A stretch of DNA of 64,000 nucleotides from Astropecten irregularis. Taxonomy: Eukaryota; Echinodermata; Asteroidea; Paxillosida; Astropectinidae. Under the pieces are notes generated by a model, which saw nothing but the letters and a program-made list of their open reading frames with translations, was not told the DNA's origin and searched no databases. Of the stretch, positions 11,900 to 22,973 are shown piece after piece. The position numbers were made by a program, and so were the translations under genes. The stretch spans positions 8,990,001-9,054,000 of the forward strand of contig OZ020248.1 of NCBI GenBank assembly GCA_963971285.1, in the 5' to 3' direction. The first letter of the stretch is position 1. Each line of letters begins with the position of its first letter.

Positions 11900-12096
11900 C
11901 AGTGGCGTCGCCAAGGGGGGCCAGGGGGGCACGTGTCCCCCTTGGAAAACCGCGTGCCCCCCCCCCCCCCCCATTTGAGATTTGGGTTGGTGAAAAAAAT
12001 ATAACATATATTATTGTAGTGCCCCCCCCCCCCCCCCCAACAATTGCTAGTGCCCCCCTTGTGCCCCCCAGACTCAAAAGGCTGGTGACGCCACTG
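11900..12096. mobile_element. hAT MITE, 197 bp, perfect 8-bp TSD
   Basis: The ends are CAGTGGCGTCGCCA and CAGTGGCGTCACCA (right end as its complement). Both sides carry GCTCTAGC (11892-11899, 12097-12104). The interior has two long C tracts. TIR and TSD are diagnostic of the hAT superfamily. Confidence 0.92.
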
Positions 12097-12198
12097 GCTC
12101 TAGCAGTAGCCAGCAAATTCATTATTCAGCCTGTCCATGCAGCACAATGAAATAATGGTAACAGGTATTTATAAAGCACCTTCACAAGAAGATCTAAG

Positions 12199-12276
12199 CA
12201 GTGGCATCAGAAGTTGGAATTAGGGGTGCAATTATAGTGCTTGCCCCAGGCGCCGTTTTCCCTAGATATGCCACTG
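12199..12276. mobile_element. hAT MITE, 78 bp, nested in the SINE
   Basis: The ends are CAGTGGCATCAGAAG and CAGTGGCATATCTAGGG (right as its complement). Flanks GATCTAAG and GATCAAAG match at 7 of 8 positions. Removing it restores the SINE tail. Confidence 0.85.
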
Positions 12277-12505
12277 GATCAAAGCGATCCCTGGTCATTT
12301 GGCTACATTTCCATTCCTGAAACAATCTCAACTCCCTGGGGAGTACATTTACACAGCCCAGGCTGCTGTAAGGCGCACAGAGGCTCATCAAGCACAAAGC
12401 CATCTCTACCCTCACAGGTACTCATTTACTCCTAGGTGAAGAGAAGCAATATGTTGCAAAGCATCTTGCCCAAGGATGCAAGCACCACAAACTCATGGCT
12501 GGTTT

Positions 12506-13135
12506 CAGTGTTGGAGTACTCATACTCCAACTCGAAAACGAGTACAACTCGAGTACCACTAAGTACTTGGCCCGTACTCAGTCAATAAGTACACAAAAAA
12601 AACAAGTTCTCACCCAGTACTCGTAAATTCGTACTCGGACTCGTCCCCCGAAGTTGACACATTGTACTTGGTGAATTAACTCGAGCCCAGTTGCAAGTAC
12701 TCAAAAGAAAATTCAGATTTTTCTTATAATGTTTCGATACTTAACTTATAAAAATAATGATGAATGTATTGCGATATCGACTCTATGCTACACATGCAGT
12801 ATCCCTGGTGCACATTTTATGTACCGTCTTATTCCTATGGAACACTACAAAAATACCAGCGATATAAATTGCAACCTTCTTTCCATGGGCTGCATTTTGC
12901 ATTCACACATTTTGAAATGGGCATATGGTGCAATGTTCTATTTTAGAAATGTACTCGGGATGTACTCGATGTCTTTGTACTCGAACTTAGCCTGTACTCG
13001 AACTCTGAAAAACTCGATTTTTTTTTTGGCCCAGTGCCGGACTCGATTAAAAAGTACTCTGACTCGGCCCGTACTCGGCACTGCGTGTACTCGGAAAACT
13101 TGGTACTCGAATTTCGGTACTCGAGAACAACACTG
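12506..13135. mobile_element. hAT-like element, 630 bp, perfect 8-bp TSD
   Basis: It starts CAGTGTTGGAGTACTC and ends in the complement of CAGTGTTGTTCTCGAGTAC. Both flanks read GCTGGTTT (12498-12505, 13136-13143). It shares the body of 10472-11289 without the inner MITE. No coding capacity is seen. Confidence 0.93.
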
Positions 13136-13573
13136 GCTGGTTTTGAACCCGCAATCTGTAGATTGACCACAACATCTTGAGTATGGCATGCCAGACCACC
13201 AGGCCACAGCACCCTTAAGACACTCCGTGACCAGGTGTAACCCAAAGTTTAATGACATAAAGTTGCATGAGTTTTATTGAAAGAATTTCTAAAAATGTCT
13301 ATAATCTCAGATAATGTACCTTGATAGACACAAACATTGAATGAGAGACACCGTTTAACGGTTCCATCCTTTGCAAACCATAATACAGCAAAAGTAGTGC
13401 ACATCACCTGCTACATGTACAATGTACAAATTCCTTCTTACATACAGGTACAACAATCTACCATTGCACTGTCTCAGAAGATGTTCGTCTTTAATATGCC
13501 ATTTCAAAAAGATAACTGTGATAAAAACCAAATGTGGCTCATATTTTCCCATTTTCATACCTCAGTGTAAAAT

Positions 13574-13928
13574 AAGGACGGTGACCGACGTCCCCGATTT
13601 CCGGAGACAGTCCCCGATGAAAAATTGTCCCCGAAAATGTCCCTGATTCAACAAAACGTCCCCGAAAATTTTAATTGTCCTAAATAAAAAAAATAACTGA
13701 ACACAAATGCTGTGCTAAAAAAGATCCATTCTTCAGAGAAGTATGCGAAGACAACCGCCTAAGACATGTAAGTATGTAACCCACTCATGTCAACTGGACA
13801 AGATGTCCATAGATGCAAACATTTTGCATTTAGGCAACATCTGGATTAAAAAAAAATTCAAAATTATACCCCTCCCCCAGGACACGGATCGCTGTCCCCG
13901 GATCATCACAACAATATATGGTCACCTT
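13574..13928. mobile_element. MITE with 10-bp target duplication
   Basis: The ends are AAGGACGGTGACC and AAGGTGACC (right as its complement). The direct repeat AGTGTAAAAT flanks both sides (13564-13573, 13929-13938). The interior has repeated GTCCCCGA motifs. The TSD length is nearest to Mutator-like elements; the superfamily is uncertain. Confidence 0.7.
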
Positions 13929-13938
13929 AGTGTAAAAT

Positions 13939-14463
13939 CTACCAGCAGTTACAGTGTCATTTAAGCTGGGAAAGATTGATTGACGATTGGTCTAATCAAA
14001 TAATATAGCATGGAGTTAATGTTTTGTCTGCGTTAACAAACAGTTAATTTCTACACGTCAATTTGACTTTCCAATTTCTTTGCCCAAAGGCATCTAAAAC
14101 AAAATCAATACCACCTGATGATATTCTGTAAAGTGCAGTGTTCCAAATGCACGATCACTCCAGGAAAGCCTGATATATTCCCTAGGTGTGGTGAAATGCG
14201 AAGTTCAAATTTCCAAGGATGGTATTTAATGAGTTACATTGAAGTGATTTTCTATTATACACGAATCCAACTCGCGATTAGTGTAATTATATTGGTCATT
14301 AATAGGCCCTGCAGTATATACATGTAGTGCGGCGGAGCGTAAATTCTTTTGTTGCCACACACAAGGAGGACGGGGACACCACATGGTGGATGGTATGTTG
14401 TGTCCTTGGATGGGTCTATAGGTAATTTTCAGACACAGTATTCCAGAGACTGAAAAAGGTCTA
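13939..14463. other. Unique DNA
   Basis: I see no gene or repeat ends. Confidence 0.45.
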
Positions 14464-14727
14464 TACCCTTAACGATCACGAGGTAAACTGTGGCCCGGGT
14501 TCGATCCCGGCCGCTTGGGTCATATGAGTACAAAAATCAAACACTTTCGATCTCAGGCTGTGCTCCGTGATCATATATGGGTTGATGTGGCTGGCAGCCC
14601 AAGGGCGCCCATGAATGCCAGCAAATTGATCACGTTAAAGTCGCATAATTCGCAATTCAGCACCCCGGCTGCGAGTAAGGATGATTAGCCTCCCAAATCA
14701 TTATCAATATTATTATTATCACACTAA
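14464..14727 (+). mobile_element. tRNA-derived SINE, family S3
   Basis: It has a B-box-like GGGTTCGATCCCGG, then TTGGGTCATATGAGTA, TCTCAGGCTGTGCTCCGTGA and GGCTGCGAGTAAGGATGATT, and ends in ATTATT repeats. The minus copy at 44389-44708 is longer in the middle, so this copy carries an internal deletion of roughly 70 bp after the tRNA-like part. Confidence 0.85.
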
Positions 14728-14853
14728 CTGTTGAGAAAGATCACATCCAAGAGCTACATGTATCTCTGTTACAAGTTGTTACATCCGTTTTATAACATTA
14801 TGTTAAGGAGTACATGTACAGTGTACACTGGCTTTGTTATCATCTCTTATTGA

Positions 14854-15192
14854 AGGTAGTATCATACTTTGCTAAGAGACCAAAACAGAAATGTTCACAG
14901 ATTTACGTATAACTTACAGGGTATGAAAGTGGTGGTGGTGGTAGAAACATACCGTTAAAATTGTTCTGCCTGAAATGCTGTATTTATCCAGTAATTAGTA
15001 AAACAACGACCACAAATCTTTTTGATCTTTTAAAAGACTTAAGAAATACTGTGGCTGTTTTTCATTGTTTTCTCAAAAAGTGGGCACCGTATGGGACTGA
15101 AATTTTCACAGATGACTGTTACCGTATCTTCCTTGATATTTTTACCCATGGATTTGTATTTCTTTGACAAAAACCAAAGTATGATATTACCT
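14854..15192. mobile_element. TTAA MITE, family A
   Basis: Near-complete copy. The left flank is TTGA, the right TTAA at 15193-15196. The inverted ends AGGTAGTATCATACTTTG are present on both sides. Confidence 0.85.
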
Positions 15193-15196
15193 TTAA

Positions 15197-15769
15197 AATC
15201 GCAGTTCCTAATACTGTTGATATTGATCACCGTAGCATTAAAGAACATGCACATTATCATAACAATAAGGTGAAAAATAGCTTCAGCCATAAACGAAATC
15301 TCTAAAACGACAATTACATGCCATGGAGCTGACTTGCATGAGCTTAAAATGTCCCGCGGCAAGGATAAACATGTTACAAAATCAAGTGTGACCAGAGAGT
15401 ATGGGTAGGCCTCCTAGTACAGACGAACAGTACATGGTGCACAGTATTAACACACAAAGAACTTTTGAACACAAAGCTTCAACTCAAAGATGGAGGACAC
15501 AGAATGAGCTTTGAGGCCCGAGGTAATAATCTGACATTATTAGTGTGAAAATTGCTTTCACAAATGGAGACGTGATGCCAGTAATAAGAGGCCTACTACA
15601 GTATATATGCATGGAATTACAAAGTTCACTTTCTCTCAACATTAGTGTACATGTACATCATTTTAGTCAAGGTTCTGCATATTAGAAAGCTGGCAGAAAT
15701 GGTAAAAAAACATAGTTAATGGCAATTGCAAAGAGGAACTAGTCATCTGTAAATTAAAAAAATCTGCAT
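15197..15769. other. Unique DNA
   Basis: I see no recognisable gene or element. Confidence 0.45.
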
Positions 15770-15959
15770 GCCCTTCACCGACGTGGATGAGCACTGTATA
15801 CTCAGTGCTTGTGAATGCACGTGAACAAATCACATGCTGGCTCAGGTGGGATTCGAACCCACGACCTCCTGCTTACTAGTGCAGTTGCCATTACCGCTAG
15901 GCCACCGAACTAGCTGGGGTCAGCGGGGTGAATCAAATCCATCCACGTCGGTGAAGGGC
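15770..15959 (-). mobile_element. tRNA-like module inside a 19-bp inverted repeat (family S4)
   Basis: GCCCTTCACCGACGTGGAT occurs at 15770-15788 and, perfectly inverted, at 15941-15959. Between them the minus strand has a tRNA-like sequence (about 15846-15912) with GGCCTAGCGGTAATGGC and GTGGGTTCGAATCCCAC, where the B-box arm pairs fully. A fragment with the same end and flank lies at 29013-29075. Confidence 0.85.
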
Positions 15960-15965
15960 AAGCCT

Positions 15966-17008
15966 AATTTGCATATTATTAATTTCCCGACCAAAATCAT
16001 TTAATATTCATAACTAGTCATCTAATGTCTAAAAGATGTGTGATAGCTAGCTTGCTAGCCCCCCCCCCCCCCCCCCATCGTCAACAGACTACAGCAAAAA
16101 CACATCATAGCCCAAATTTGTATGAATATGTGCAAAGAAGTTGCAGCAGCTCTACAAAAGAAAAACAAAAGTAGTTAAAGTGAAAACTAAATCTGCGCAA
16201 AAAAATGTTTGGTAGGCATATCAAAACTAAAGACAAGCATGCTATGCGTGATGATGAAAAGAAATTGGTAGCAGCCAATTGTTGCTTCTATACTTAGAAT
16301 GAGAAAGGGTCATGTCACTTTATGAAGGTGTCACTAGGGACCATACATTATGAATATAAACTCGGGCCTACAGATTTGTTTCACAACCTTGCAACAATTT
16401 ATAATTCAGTGTTTGGACATGCATGGTTTCACACTCTCTTTATTGGCTTCCTGCGAGTGCGAACGTTCACACTTTCAAAGGGTATAGAGAGCTTGCAAGT
16501 GGGGCTGCTCGCTCCTTATTTTTAGTCTGTTGCACCGCGTGGTTGCACCCAATCAGTATAAAATAAAGGTAGGGATGTTGACAATGAAACCAAAGGCATC
16601 ATCAATTGCAACCTGCTTTGAGTGTGCTGCAACTAGTAGTAGAATGATGACAAGACTTTCAATCAGTGCCTGATATGGGACAAAACACACATGGGAGCTA
16701 TTAATAAAGATCACATTGGCAACTGGTGACAGGTAGCCCGTAAAACTCACTCAGCAGGCCGGGCAGAAAGCTAGGAATTAGGTTTCCTTTTTCCAATCAC
16801 ATCATAATTTCGTTTGATTGTCATACTGTTTCACTAGTTTGATTGATTGCGGGGTTGAAACTAATCTGCTATTGTAACACGGCTCATTAAAACTGGCCCA
16901 GATAGGTGGTGTAAAGTTATAACAAGTTACCTGTGCACATTTACAATGCAAGGTGGAACGAAATGGAAACGATCCTACATTATACACTGCATTTCTATCA
17001 CTGTGCAG
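15966..17008. other. Unique DNA with a C tract
   Basis: A tract of about 17 C lies at 16061-16077. Otherwise I see no recognised gene or element. Confidence 0.45.
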
Positions 17009-17012
17009 TTAA

Positions 17013-17360
17013 AGGTAACACCATACTTTGGTTTTTATCAAAGAAATACAGATTCCTGGGCAAGCATATCAAGACAGATACAGTAACAGTCAACTGTGAA
17101 CATTTCAGTCCCATAAGGTGCCCACTTTTTGAGAAAACAGTGAAAAACAGCCACAGTATTTCTTGAGTCTTTTCTCTTTTATTTTTGATCTTTTAAAAGA
17201 TTTTCGGTCGTTGTTTTACAAATTTCTGGTTAAACACACAATTTCAGGCGGAAAGAATTTAACAGTATGTTTCTACCACCACCATCTTCATACCCTGTAA
17301 GTTATACAGAAATCTGTGAACATTTCTGTTTTGGTTTCTTACCAAAGTATGATACTACCT
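17013..17360. mobile_element. TTAA MITE, family A
   Basis: Complete 348-bp copy with TTAA at 17009-17012 and 17361-17364, in the same orientation as 2294-2650. Confidence 0.9.
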
Positions 17361-17364
17361 TTAA

Positions 17365-17975
17365 TATCTTAGGCACCTTACTGTGAGGTAAAAACACAAC
17401 TTCACCAATGTTTTGCTCAATCAAATACAATGGTTGGAATAGATAACCTGCACTTAAACAGCATACAAATTTAGATGCATTTACTATCGCTAAAGAGGAA
17501 GGATTGTTTAGCCTATAAGTAAGCACCTCATATTTAACCTGTATATTTTTTGTTGACTCAAAACAGTAGTTTTCATCTACAATTTTAGGGTTTTTCCCCC
17601 TCAAATGAATTGCTACATGAAGCATACGAGACTACAGTACTTTGTCCATACATGTATCTCATAACTATGCAGATATCCATTCATGAATGCACTTGCAACA
17701 GTCAAGTAGCCCAGGCACACTGAACAACTTTCCAGAAACTCTCATACTGTTGTCCTACACGTACCGATACATACAAAACCCCTTTAATAAAAAACAAAAA
17801 AGCGGCTATGATAGAATGTGGCATTGTGTTTTTGGCATTCAAACTCACTCTTGATGTGTCCAGGCACGATACGAATGTGACAGAAAGTCGATCACATGGG
17901 CTAGGATTGGACATACATGTATATTCCTTGTCCCATTCGCACAATCCACTGACGATTACTTGTGAAATGGTATAG
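17365..17975. other. Unique DNA
   Basis: I see no gene or element. Confidence 0.45.
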
Positions 17976-17983
17976 GATCTGCC

Positions 17984-18409
17984 TAGTGTGGGATTTTTAT
18001 CCGGTTATAGGTTAACCGGCCCGGATTTAATCATCCGGTTACAATTTTTCACTAACCGTTAACCAAAACTGAAAGTAAAAAAAAAAGGGACGAACATTTG
18101 GCTCAACAACCCAAAAAGTGTAAACTGTAGAATTTCAGTCAGTTTTTGTGTCCATTTTGCCAAGTAGAAACACGCTTTTCACATATATAAACTGGATCTT
18201 TATGTAAAAGAAGCATTGTATGTACTTGATCTAAATGCTTGATCTAAAAAAATAACATCATAAAAAGCATTCCGAAAGTGATGATTACATTGAAGAAGAC
18301 GTACATGTATATACCATAAATCGCACACGCCACACGTGATTACATAGGTTAACTGTTAACCTGGCAATCAGTAACCGGATATGAAATTACCCGATTTTGC
18401 CCAAGACTA
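17984..18409. mobile_element. hAT-like element, 426 bp, perfect 8-bp TSD
   Basis: It is flanked by GATCTGCC at 17976-17983 and 18410-18417. The ends are TAGTGTGGGATTTTTATCC and TAGTCTTGGGCAAAATCGGG (right as its complement), with ATCCGGTTA sub-terminal in both arms. TIRs are imperfect, suggesting age. Confidence 0.8.
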
Positions 18410-18525
18410 GATCTGCCACAAATTTCCAAAGGAGAGGAATGGGCACATGATTCACATATAGAAGATCTAATTTTTCATCATCTGCTAGTCAAGTTAACAA
18501 GGTCTTTAAAGCTGACACCCATGTG

Positions 18526-18556
18526 CAGGCGCGGTTCTACGGAGGGGGTTGCTAGC

Positions 18557-18587
<31 letters not shown>

Positions 18588-18829
18588 AAAAAAAAAAAAA
18601 ATGGAAGTAATTTTTTTTTTTTTATACTGGATTTTTCAGTTATTAAGCGCCAATTACGTAAAAAAAAAAGCGTTGTGTGGGCTAAAATGTGCATGTTTTT
18701 CGACCCCTAATAAGAAATACAATTAGCAGAAGCGGGATTAAAAGAACCCAAAATATTGGGTCTTCTAGCCCCCCCTAAAAATAATGGCTCTTCTAGCCCC
18801 CCAAAATTTTGGCTCTAGAACTGCGCCTG
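18526..18829. mobile_element. hAT MITE, 304 bp, perfect 8-bp TSD
   Basis: The ends are CAGGCGCGGTTCTA and CAGGCGCAGTTCTA (right as its complement). CCCATGTG lies on both sides (18518-18525, 18830-18837). The interior holds a C tract running into an A tract and repeated TCTAGCCCCCC. Confidence 0.93.
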
Positions 18830-19024
18830 CCCATGTGCCGCACACCGTTGTTGCTTCCACGGGATTTCAACGACAACACCACACCAATAATTAGATTATC
18901 TGCATCGATCTATTGCATTCTGCTGCATGTATAATAGTTGCCAATCTGTTATGATTTTTGAAATATTTGACTTGGTTTTTTGCTACAGTTAATGAATTAT
19001 ATTTTTTTTAACAAATATCTATGG

Positions 19025-19269
19025 GCGTTTACGAAACAGAGGCTCAGGCTCAGGCTCAGGCTCCAGCTCTAACTTCCATATGCTGAAAATATAGGTTGTG
19101 GTGTTTCATTGAAGCTGAAAAAGAAACTCTGTCTTCCTTTTCAAACAAGAGAATCTACTTCGGAACCGCAGCCAAAAGCCTCTATTTTGATACCAGTTAT
19201 TTCAGAATGCATTCACAAAATGGAGTCGGAGCCTGCATGAGACGGAGCCCGAGCCTCCGTTTCGCAAAC
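19025..19269. mobile_element. Foldback MITE with GTTTACGAAAC ends
   Basis: The left arm is GTTTACGAAACAGAGGCTC, the right arm the inverse of GTTTGCGAAACGGAGGCTC. A hexamer-like GGCTCA repeat lies inside the left arm. A related, more diverged copy lies at 46428-46650. Confidence 0.8.
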
Positions 19270-19903
19270 AACTATGTTGAAACTTATGTTACACATCACA
19301 CAGGCAGACGTATCTGAAGATTTACTGAAAGGCTCTGGATTTCAGCTCGGACACAGCAAGGCAATTTCATTCAGATTAAAGGAACTTTTCATCAAGGCAA
19401 AAAGCGTGGAGGCTGTTGCCCTCAGGAAGGGGCGAGGCAATCAGGACTTCCCTCCCCCCCCCCTCGGGCTCACTGATGGGACAGCTTTTGCAATTAGTCA
19501 GATCTACATCTTACATCACACTAAATCTCTCATTACACGTGACATTTATCACCAAGATGATGATACAAGAAAATCTAAGACATTGCAAGAGAGGGAAAGG
19601 GGGGGGGGGTTGGCAAAAACAACCATCTTGATTGAAGGAGGGATATAATTGCCAACTGATATCTCAAGAGAAACAACAACTTCATCTCAACAAGATGTGA
19701 TGAAAGGAGGAAACAAAAATCTACTACACAACACAGGGAAGGCATGACGCGGTAGTGCAAGGCATAAGGAGGGGAAGGGTGGATCTCAGACCTATTATGA
19801 GATGAAGTCATATCCCGGTATTAACGAGAATACATGTACTGACATCATACAAAGTATGTGGGATGAGAATGCAGTAATACAAAGGCAGAAAGAAACATCT
19901 ATG
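19270..19903. other. Unique DNA with short C and G tracts
   Basis: Overlapping open frames at 19274-19811 on both strands lack recognisable motifs. Confidence 0.4.
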
Positions 19904-20195
19904 CAGGGCTCGAAATATCCACTAGACCGAGGACCGAGTCTAGTGAGTGTCGGTCTAGTAAAGTGTCTACTGCACTATAATAGTCCGGCTGTGTAGTGAT
20001 TTTGGTTTCCTTGCACAAATACATGTAAAGTGGTTCCTACATTGTAAATTGATGATTTTTGAAACAATATTGCCTACAATTACAGTTTTCCTAGTACATG
20101 AATGTCACAGGTAGTGAACAAAGTTCAGGTCTTGTAAAATGCTTCAGTTACTAGACCTGCTGTCCAGTGCTTTTTATCGCGAAATTCGAGCCCTG
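19904..20195. mobile_element. hAT-like MITE with CAGGGCTCGAA ends
   Basis: Left end CAGGGCTCGAAATATCC, right end the complement of CAGGGCTCGAATTTCGCG. Flanks share only 6 of 8 positions after a one-base shift (ACATCTAT, ACATAGAT), so the TSD is uncertain. The interior is rich in CTAGAC/GTCTAG. Confidence 0.7.
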
Positions 20196-20760
20196 ACATA
20201 GATGCAGAGAAATCAACCAGTATAACGACCAATGAAGACAAGAAGCTATCAACAGGTGTACAGAACTCTGGTAACATTCATCAGCAGTTCAAATAAAATG
20301 TCATCACATATGAAAGACGTCTAAGTGAACAATCCTGGGAAGGGGGCATGTTATGTTCAAGGCACTGACTGTATTGACAGATAAGGCAAGCAAAAAGCTC
20401 ATGCTTATATTTCACGATAAATGACACTTCATCTTATGATGTACTGCTTATGTACTTGTATAGCACATTATACTTGTAGCTAGCCACAAAAATTTTGAAT
20501 GCACTATAATAATGATTTCAAATAGACCAGTCGTGCCCATGATCCATTCAAAGTGTTAATTACCAGGGATAAATCAAACTTTTTTTCTTCCTGTATATGA
20601 ATGTATATAAGTGTAATAGAAAATTGATAAAAAGGGTATTAGGGAGACATGTTATATAATCTGAAAGGGTTAGGGTTTTCTCCGTAAATTATACGTTTAA
20701 TACAAGTTATGAACTGCTGCAAACTGCTCATCAGCCGAAAAAATGAACTGAAATTTATCA

Positions 20761-20820
20761 AATGCTTGGAGTTAGGAGGGCCTGACACGTTTCAATCCTA
20801 GCAGGATCTTTCTCAAAGGC
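20761..20820 (-). repeat. Hammerhead-like dispersed repeat (GATCC family)
   Basis: Minus-strand copy with GATCCTGCTAGGATTGAAAC and CAGGCCCTCCTAAC. About 55 bp on its left also match 9079-9130, so the parent element extends further. Confidence 0.7.
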
Positions 20821-20833
20821 GTTTTTACATTTA

Positions 20834-20953
20834 GGGCCTGTTTGTTTAATGCACAGGATCACGGAGTCTACTGATCCGGATTCCATTTTAGCGTACCTTG
20901 CATAGGAGGTGGATCCCTAAATGTCGGATCCTTTGCATTAAACAAACGGGCCC
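20834..20953. mobile_element. Hairpin MITE, 120 bp, Harbinger-like
   Basis: Arms GGGCCTGTTTGTTTAATGCA and the inverse of GGGCCCGTTTGTTTAATGCA pair over about 28 bp. Flanking trinucleotides are TTA and TTG. Confidence 0.75.
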
Positions 20954-22200
20954 TTGAACAGAAAGAGGAGCATCATGAGCATTGTACAGCAAACGTCAGT
21001 CTACTTTTTAAAATGATGGTTTCGTATACCGTTTTTGAAATTTTGAAACCGGATGGCAAGATTTTAAGCGGGAGCCCGTAAATCCGTTTTTGATGCACAG
21101 CACTAAACAGATAGATGAATAAAACCTTATATCATTTCAAGCTGCTTTTGTGTATAATAATACGATACAAACACAATTCAGTTTCACACGTGTTGCACAG
21201 ACAATGACAAACAGAAGTCTTTACAATGAAGGGCACTGAACAAAACAAAATGGAATTTAATATAATATGCATGTACTGTACACAAGATCATTTCTGCTGT
21301 TCTGAATAAATGCCTTTGTGAGCAACGATGTATTGTGTTGGTTGTGTCACCAATTGTCCTGTGTGCAAACCTGTGTGTAATTCACAATGAAAATTGGCCA
21401 GAACATACAAAGCCAGGCCAGGGTCACATCTCATAAAAGGCTCAATAAATGAGATGCACGGACAAGAATACATGAAGGTTATATGGTCCAACACTTGCAA
21501 CATATGCCTACACAACAGGGTAAAATAATTATATTGTCTGCATGGCAATTAGTTCAACTCAAAAAAATTGTCTGCACTACTGTACGATAAATAACATGTA
21601 CTAACAGTGAGCAGTGCCAAAACATATGCAATATATCGAATGACTGATGATGGGAACATTAACATGAATTTAATGATAATTTGATGATTAAAGTGTGCTA
21701 GGTGTATTCTGTATTACTTTGGGCGTAATTTCAATTTGTAATGTTGTCCTTCAGTATCAAACTATATGTACTTTTTTTATATAAATACTTATGAGTGTTA
21801 ACAGTAATTCTTCAAATAAGAATGTCTCTTCTGTTTATTAATGATGATCTAAACGGATAAAGACTGAAACAACTGAGTATATAGTATCATGCTGTGTGAC
21901 AAGAGGACCAATGTTATAAATTATACCAAAACCTGGTAGAATGATTGGACTTCTAGTCAGTTGTGGAGCAGTAGCTCGCTTTGAGTCATTTTCATGTTTG
22001 GCTTGTACACCTCATTCAAATAATAACAAGCACGTACATGTACACATTTCACTTACACTATTTCATTAAGACATGTGATTGACTACTGTGACTATTTTTC
22101 CAACTGCTGTTCTCCTATTTTGGTTTGAGGATGCTAAATTCAGTCTTTCAACTCAGCTGTTTGTTGAATAGTCAGGCATTGGGGCTGGCTGGGGGGATGG
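20954..22200. other. Presumed FDXR intron, unique DNA
   Basis: This lies just downstream (minus-strand sense) of the FDXR exon at 22259-22432. I searched for the C-terminal exon (an aspartate-tryptophan motif and a KPREK-like motif) and did not find it here or further left. Confidence 0.4.
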
Positions 22201-22225
22201 AGGGGGGGGGGGGGGGGGGGGGGGG
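22201..22225. repeat. G homopolymer, about 25 bp
   Basis: An almost pure G run begins near 22202. Such runs recur as G or C tracts throughout the window. Confidence 0.9.
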
Positions 22226-22258
22226 TAAGGGGCTGACAAATATGACTGAAAATCATAC

Positions 22259-22432
22259 CTCGCTCCTTCAAGATTTCCACTGCCTGTTCCTGTCCCCGTC
22301 TGTCTCCTGAGATGTCCACTGAGCATGCCGAGATGTCGCTGAGAATCGTCTTGGCCGTCTCTCGTCCGTCGTTCAAGGAGGACAGTATAACTCCAGTGGG
22401 ACCTCTCTTGACCCATCCACTGCAGTACAGCC
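22259..22432 (-). CDS. FDXR: FDXR (adrenodoxin reductase) exon with GWVKRGPTGVI motif
   Basis: This is the next FDXR exon. The spliced peptide runs GRVQGVK then GLYCSGWVKRGPTGVI. The GWVKRGPTGVI segment is a hallmark of the adrenodoxin reductase family, where it lies against the FAD isoalloxazine. After it come about 40 less conserved residues ending EILKER(G), matching the position of the C-terminal helical region in vertebrate FDXR. The acceptor is TTTATAG above 22432 and the donor GCGAG|GTATGA below 22259. The exon is 174 bp with phase 1 at both ends, and its first two bases complete the glycine codon begun in the 60946-61117 exon. The usual C-terminal tail (a DWEK-like and KPREK-like stretch) is not in this exon and I could not find it in bases 1-22258. 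A tract of about 25 G lies about 30 bp beyond the donor. Confidence 0.92.
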
Positions 22433-22784
22433 CTATAAACGATCAAAACAGTGGAAAATGACTGGGGAGGATTTGTAGAAAACAAGCCCAGGTGTTAAAG
22501 TAAGAAGTGGTCGTGGTGGGTGCACGATGAGCATTTGTTCGGCGGTGCTTTCAACCCAGGCGCTGAAACTTGATTCCTAACCACACCTCAGAACATTGAG
22601 TTTCAGCTGGCATGGCTGGTGGGTGATTGGGTTTTTTTTTTCAATGAAAGCAACTGCAGTCCAGCATGGATAGGACCCAGCAAGCAACACAGCTACACAA
22701 CAAAAAACACTGTGTATCAGCAACACAGAACAATCAACGTGAATTTCTACCTGTCATTACATCCCTGATTACAGGATTGTAGTC

Positions 22785-22973
22785 GACCTTCAGTGTGCCA
22801 GCCAAAACTCCTTGTGAATATTATGCTCAGTAAACAACGGCCAAATACTACAAGTCAAAAGCAGTTAAACATCACATGGAAATTCGGTTGGTAATCATGT
22901 TTGATCAAAAAAAAGACTTTTCATGCTTAAGCAAAATCTGGTGCTTAAGCAGCTCTATGAAATTAGCCCCAGG
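22785..22973. mobile_element. GGGGCCAATTTCA foldback, body type 2, partial
   Basis: Matches the right two thirds of 5192-5434 in inverted orientation. It includes the AACTCCTTGTGAATATTATG block and ends GAAATTAGCCCC; the other terminus is lost. Confidence 0.75.

Larger units (their letters stand above)
12151..13215 (-). mobile_element. tRNA-derived SINE, family S2, split by two hAT insertions
   Basis: On the minus strand the tRNA-like head (box B GGGTTCAAAACC) lies at about 13140-13200. The body with CTTGGGCAAGATGCTTTGC is at about 12420-12497, and the tail GATCTTCTTGTGAAGG then TTATAAATACC is at about 12155-12198. Each part lines up with the uninterrupted copy at 31362-31718. A 630-bp hAT element and a 78-bp hAT MITE are inserted in it. 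Confidence 0.85.
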
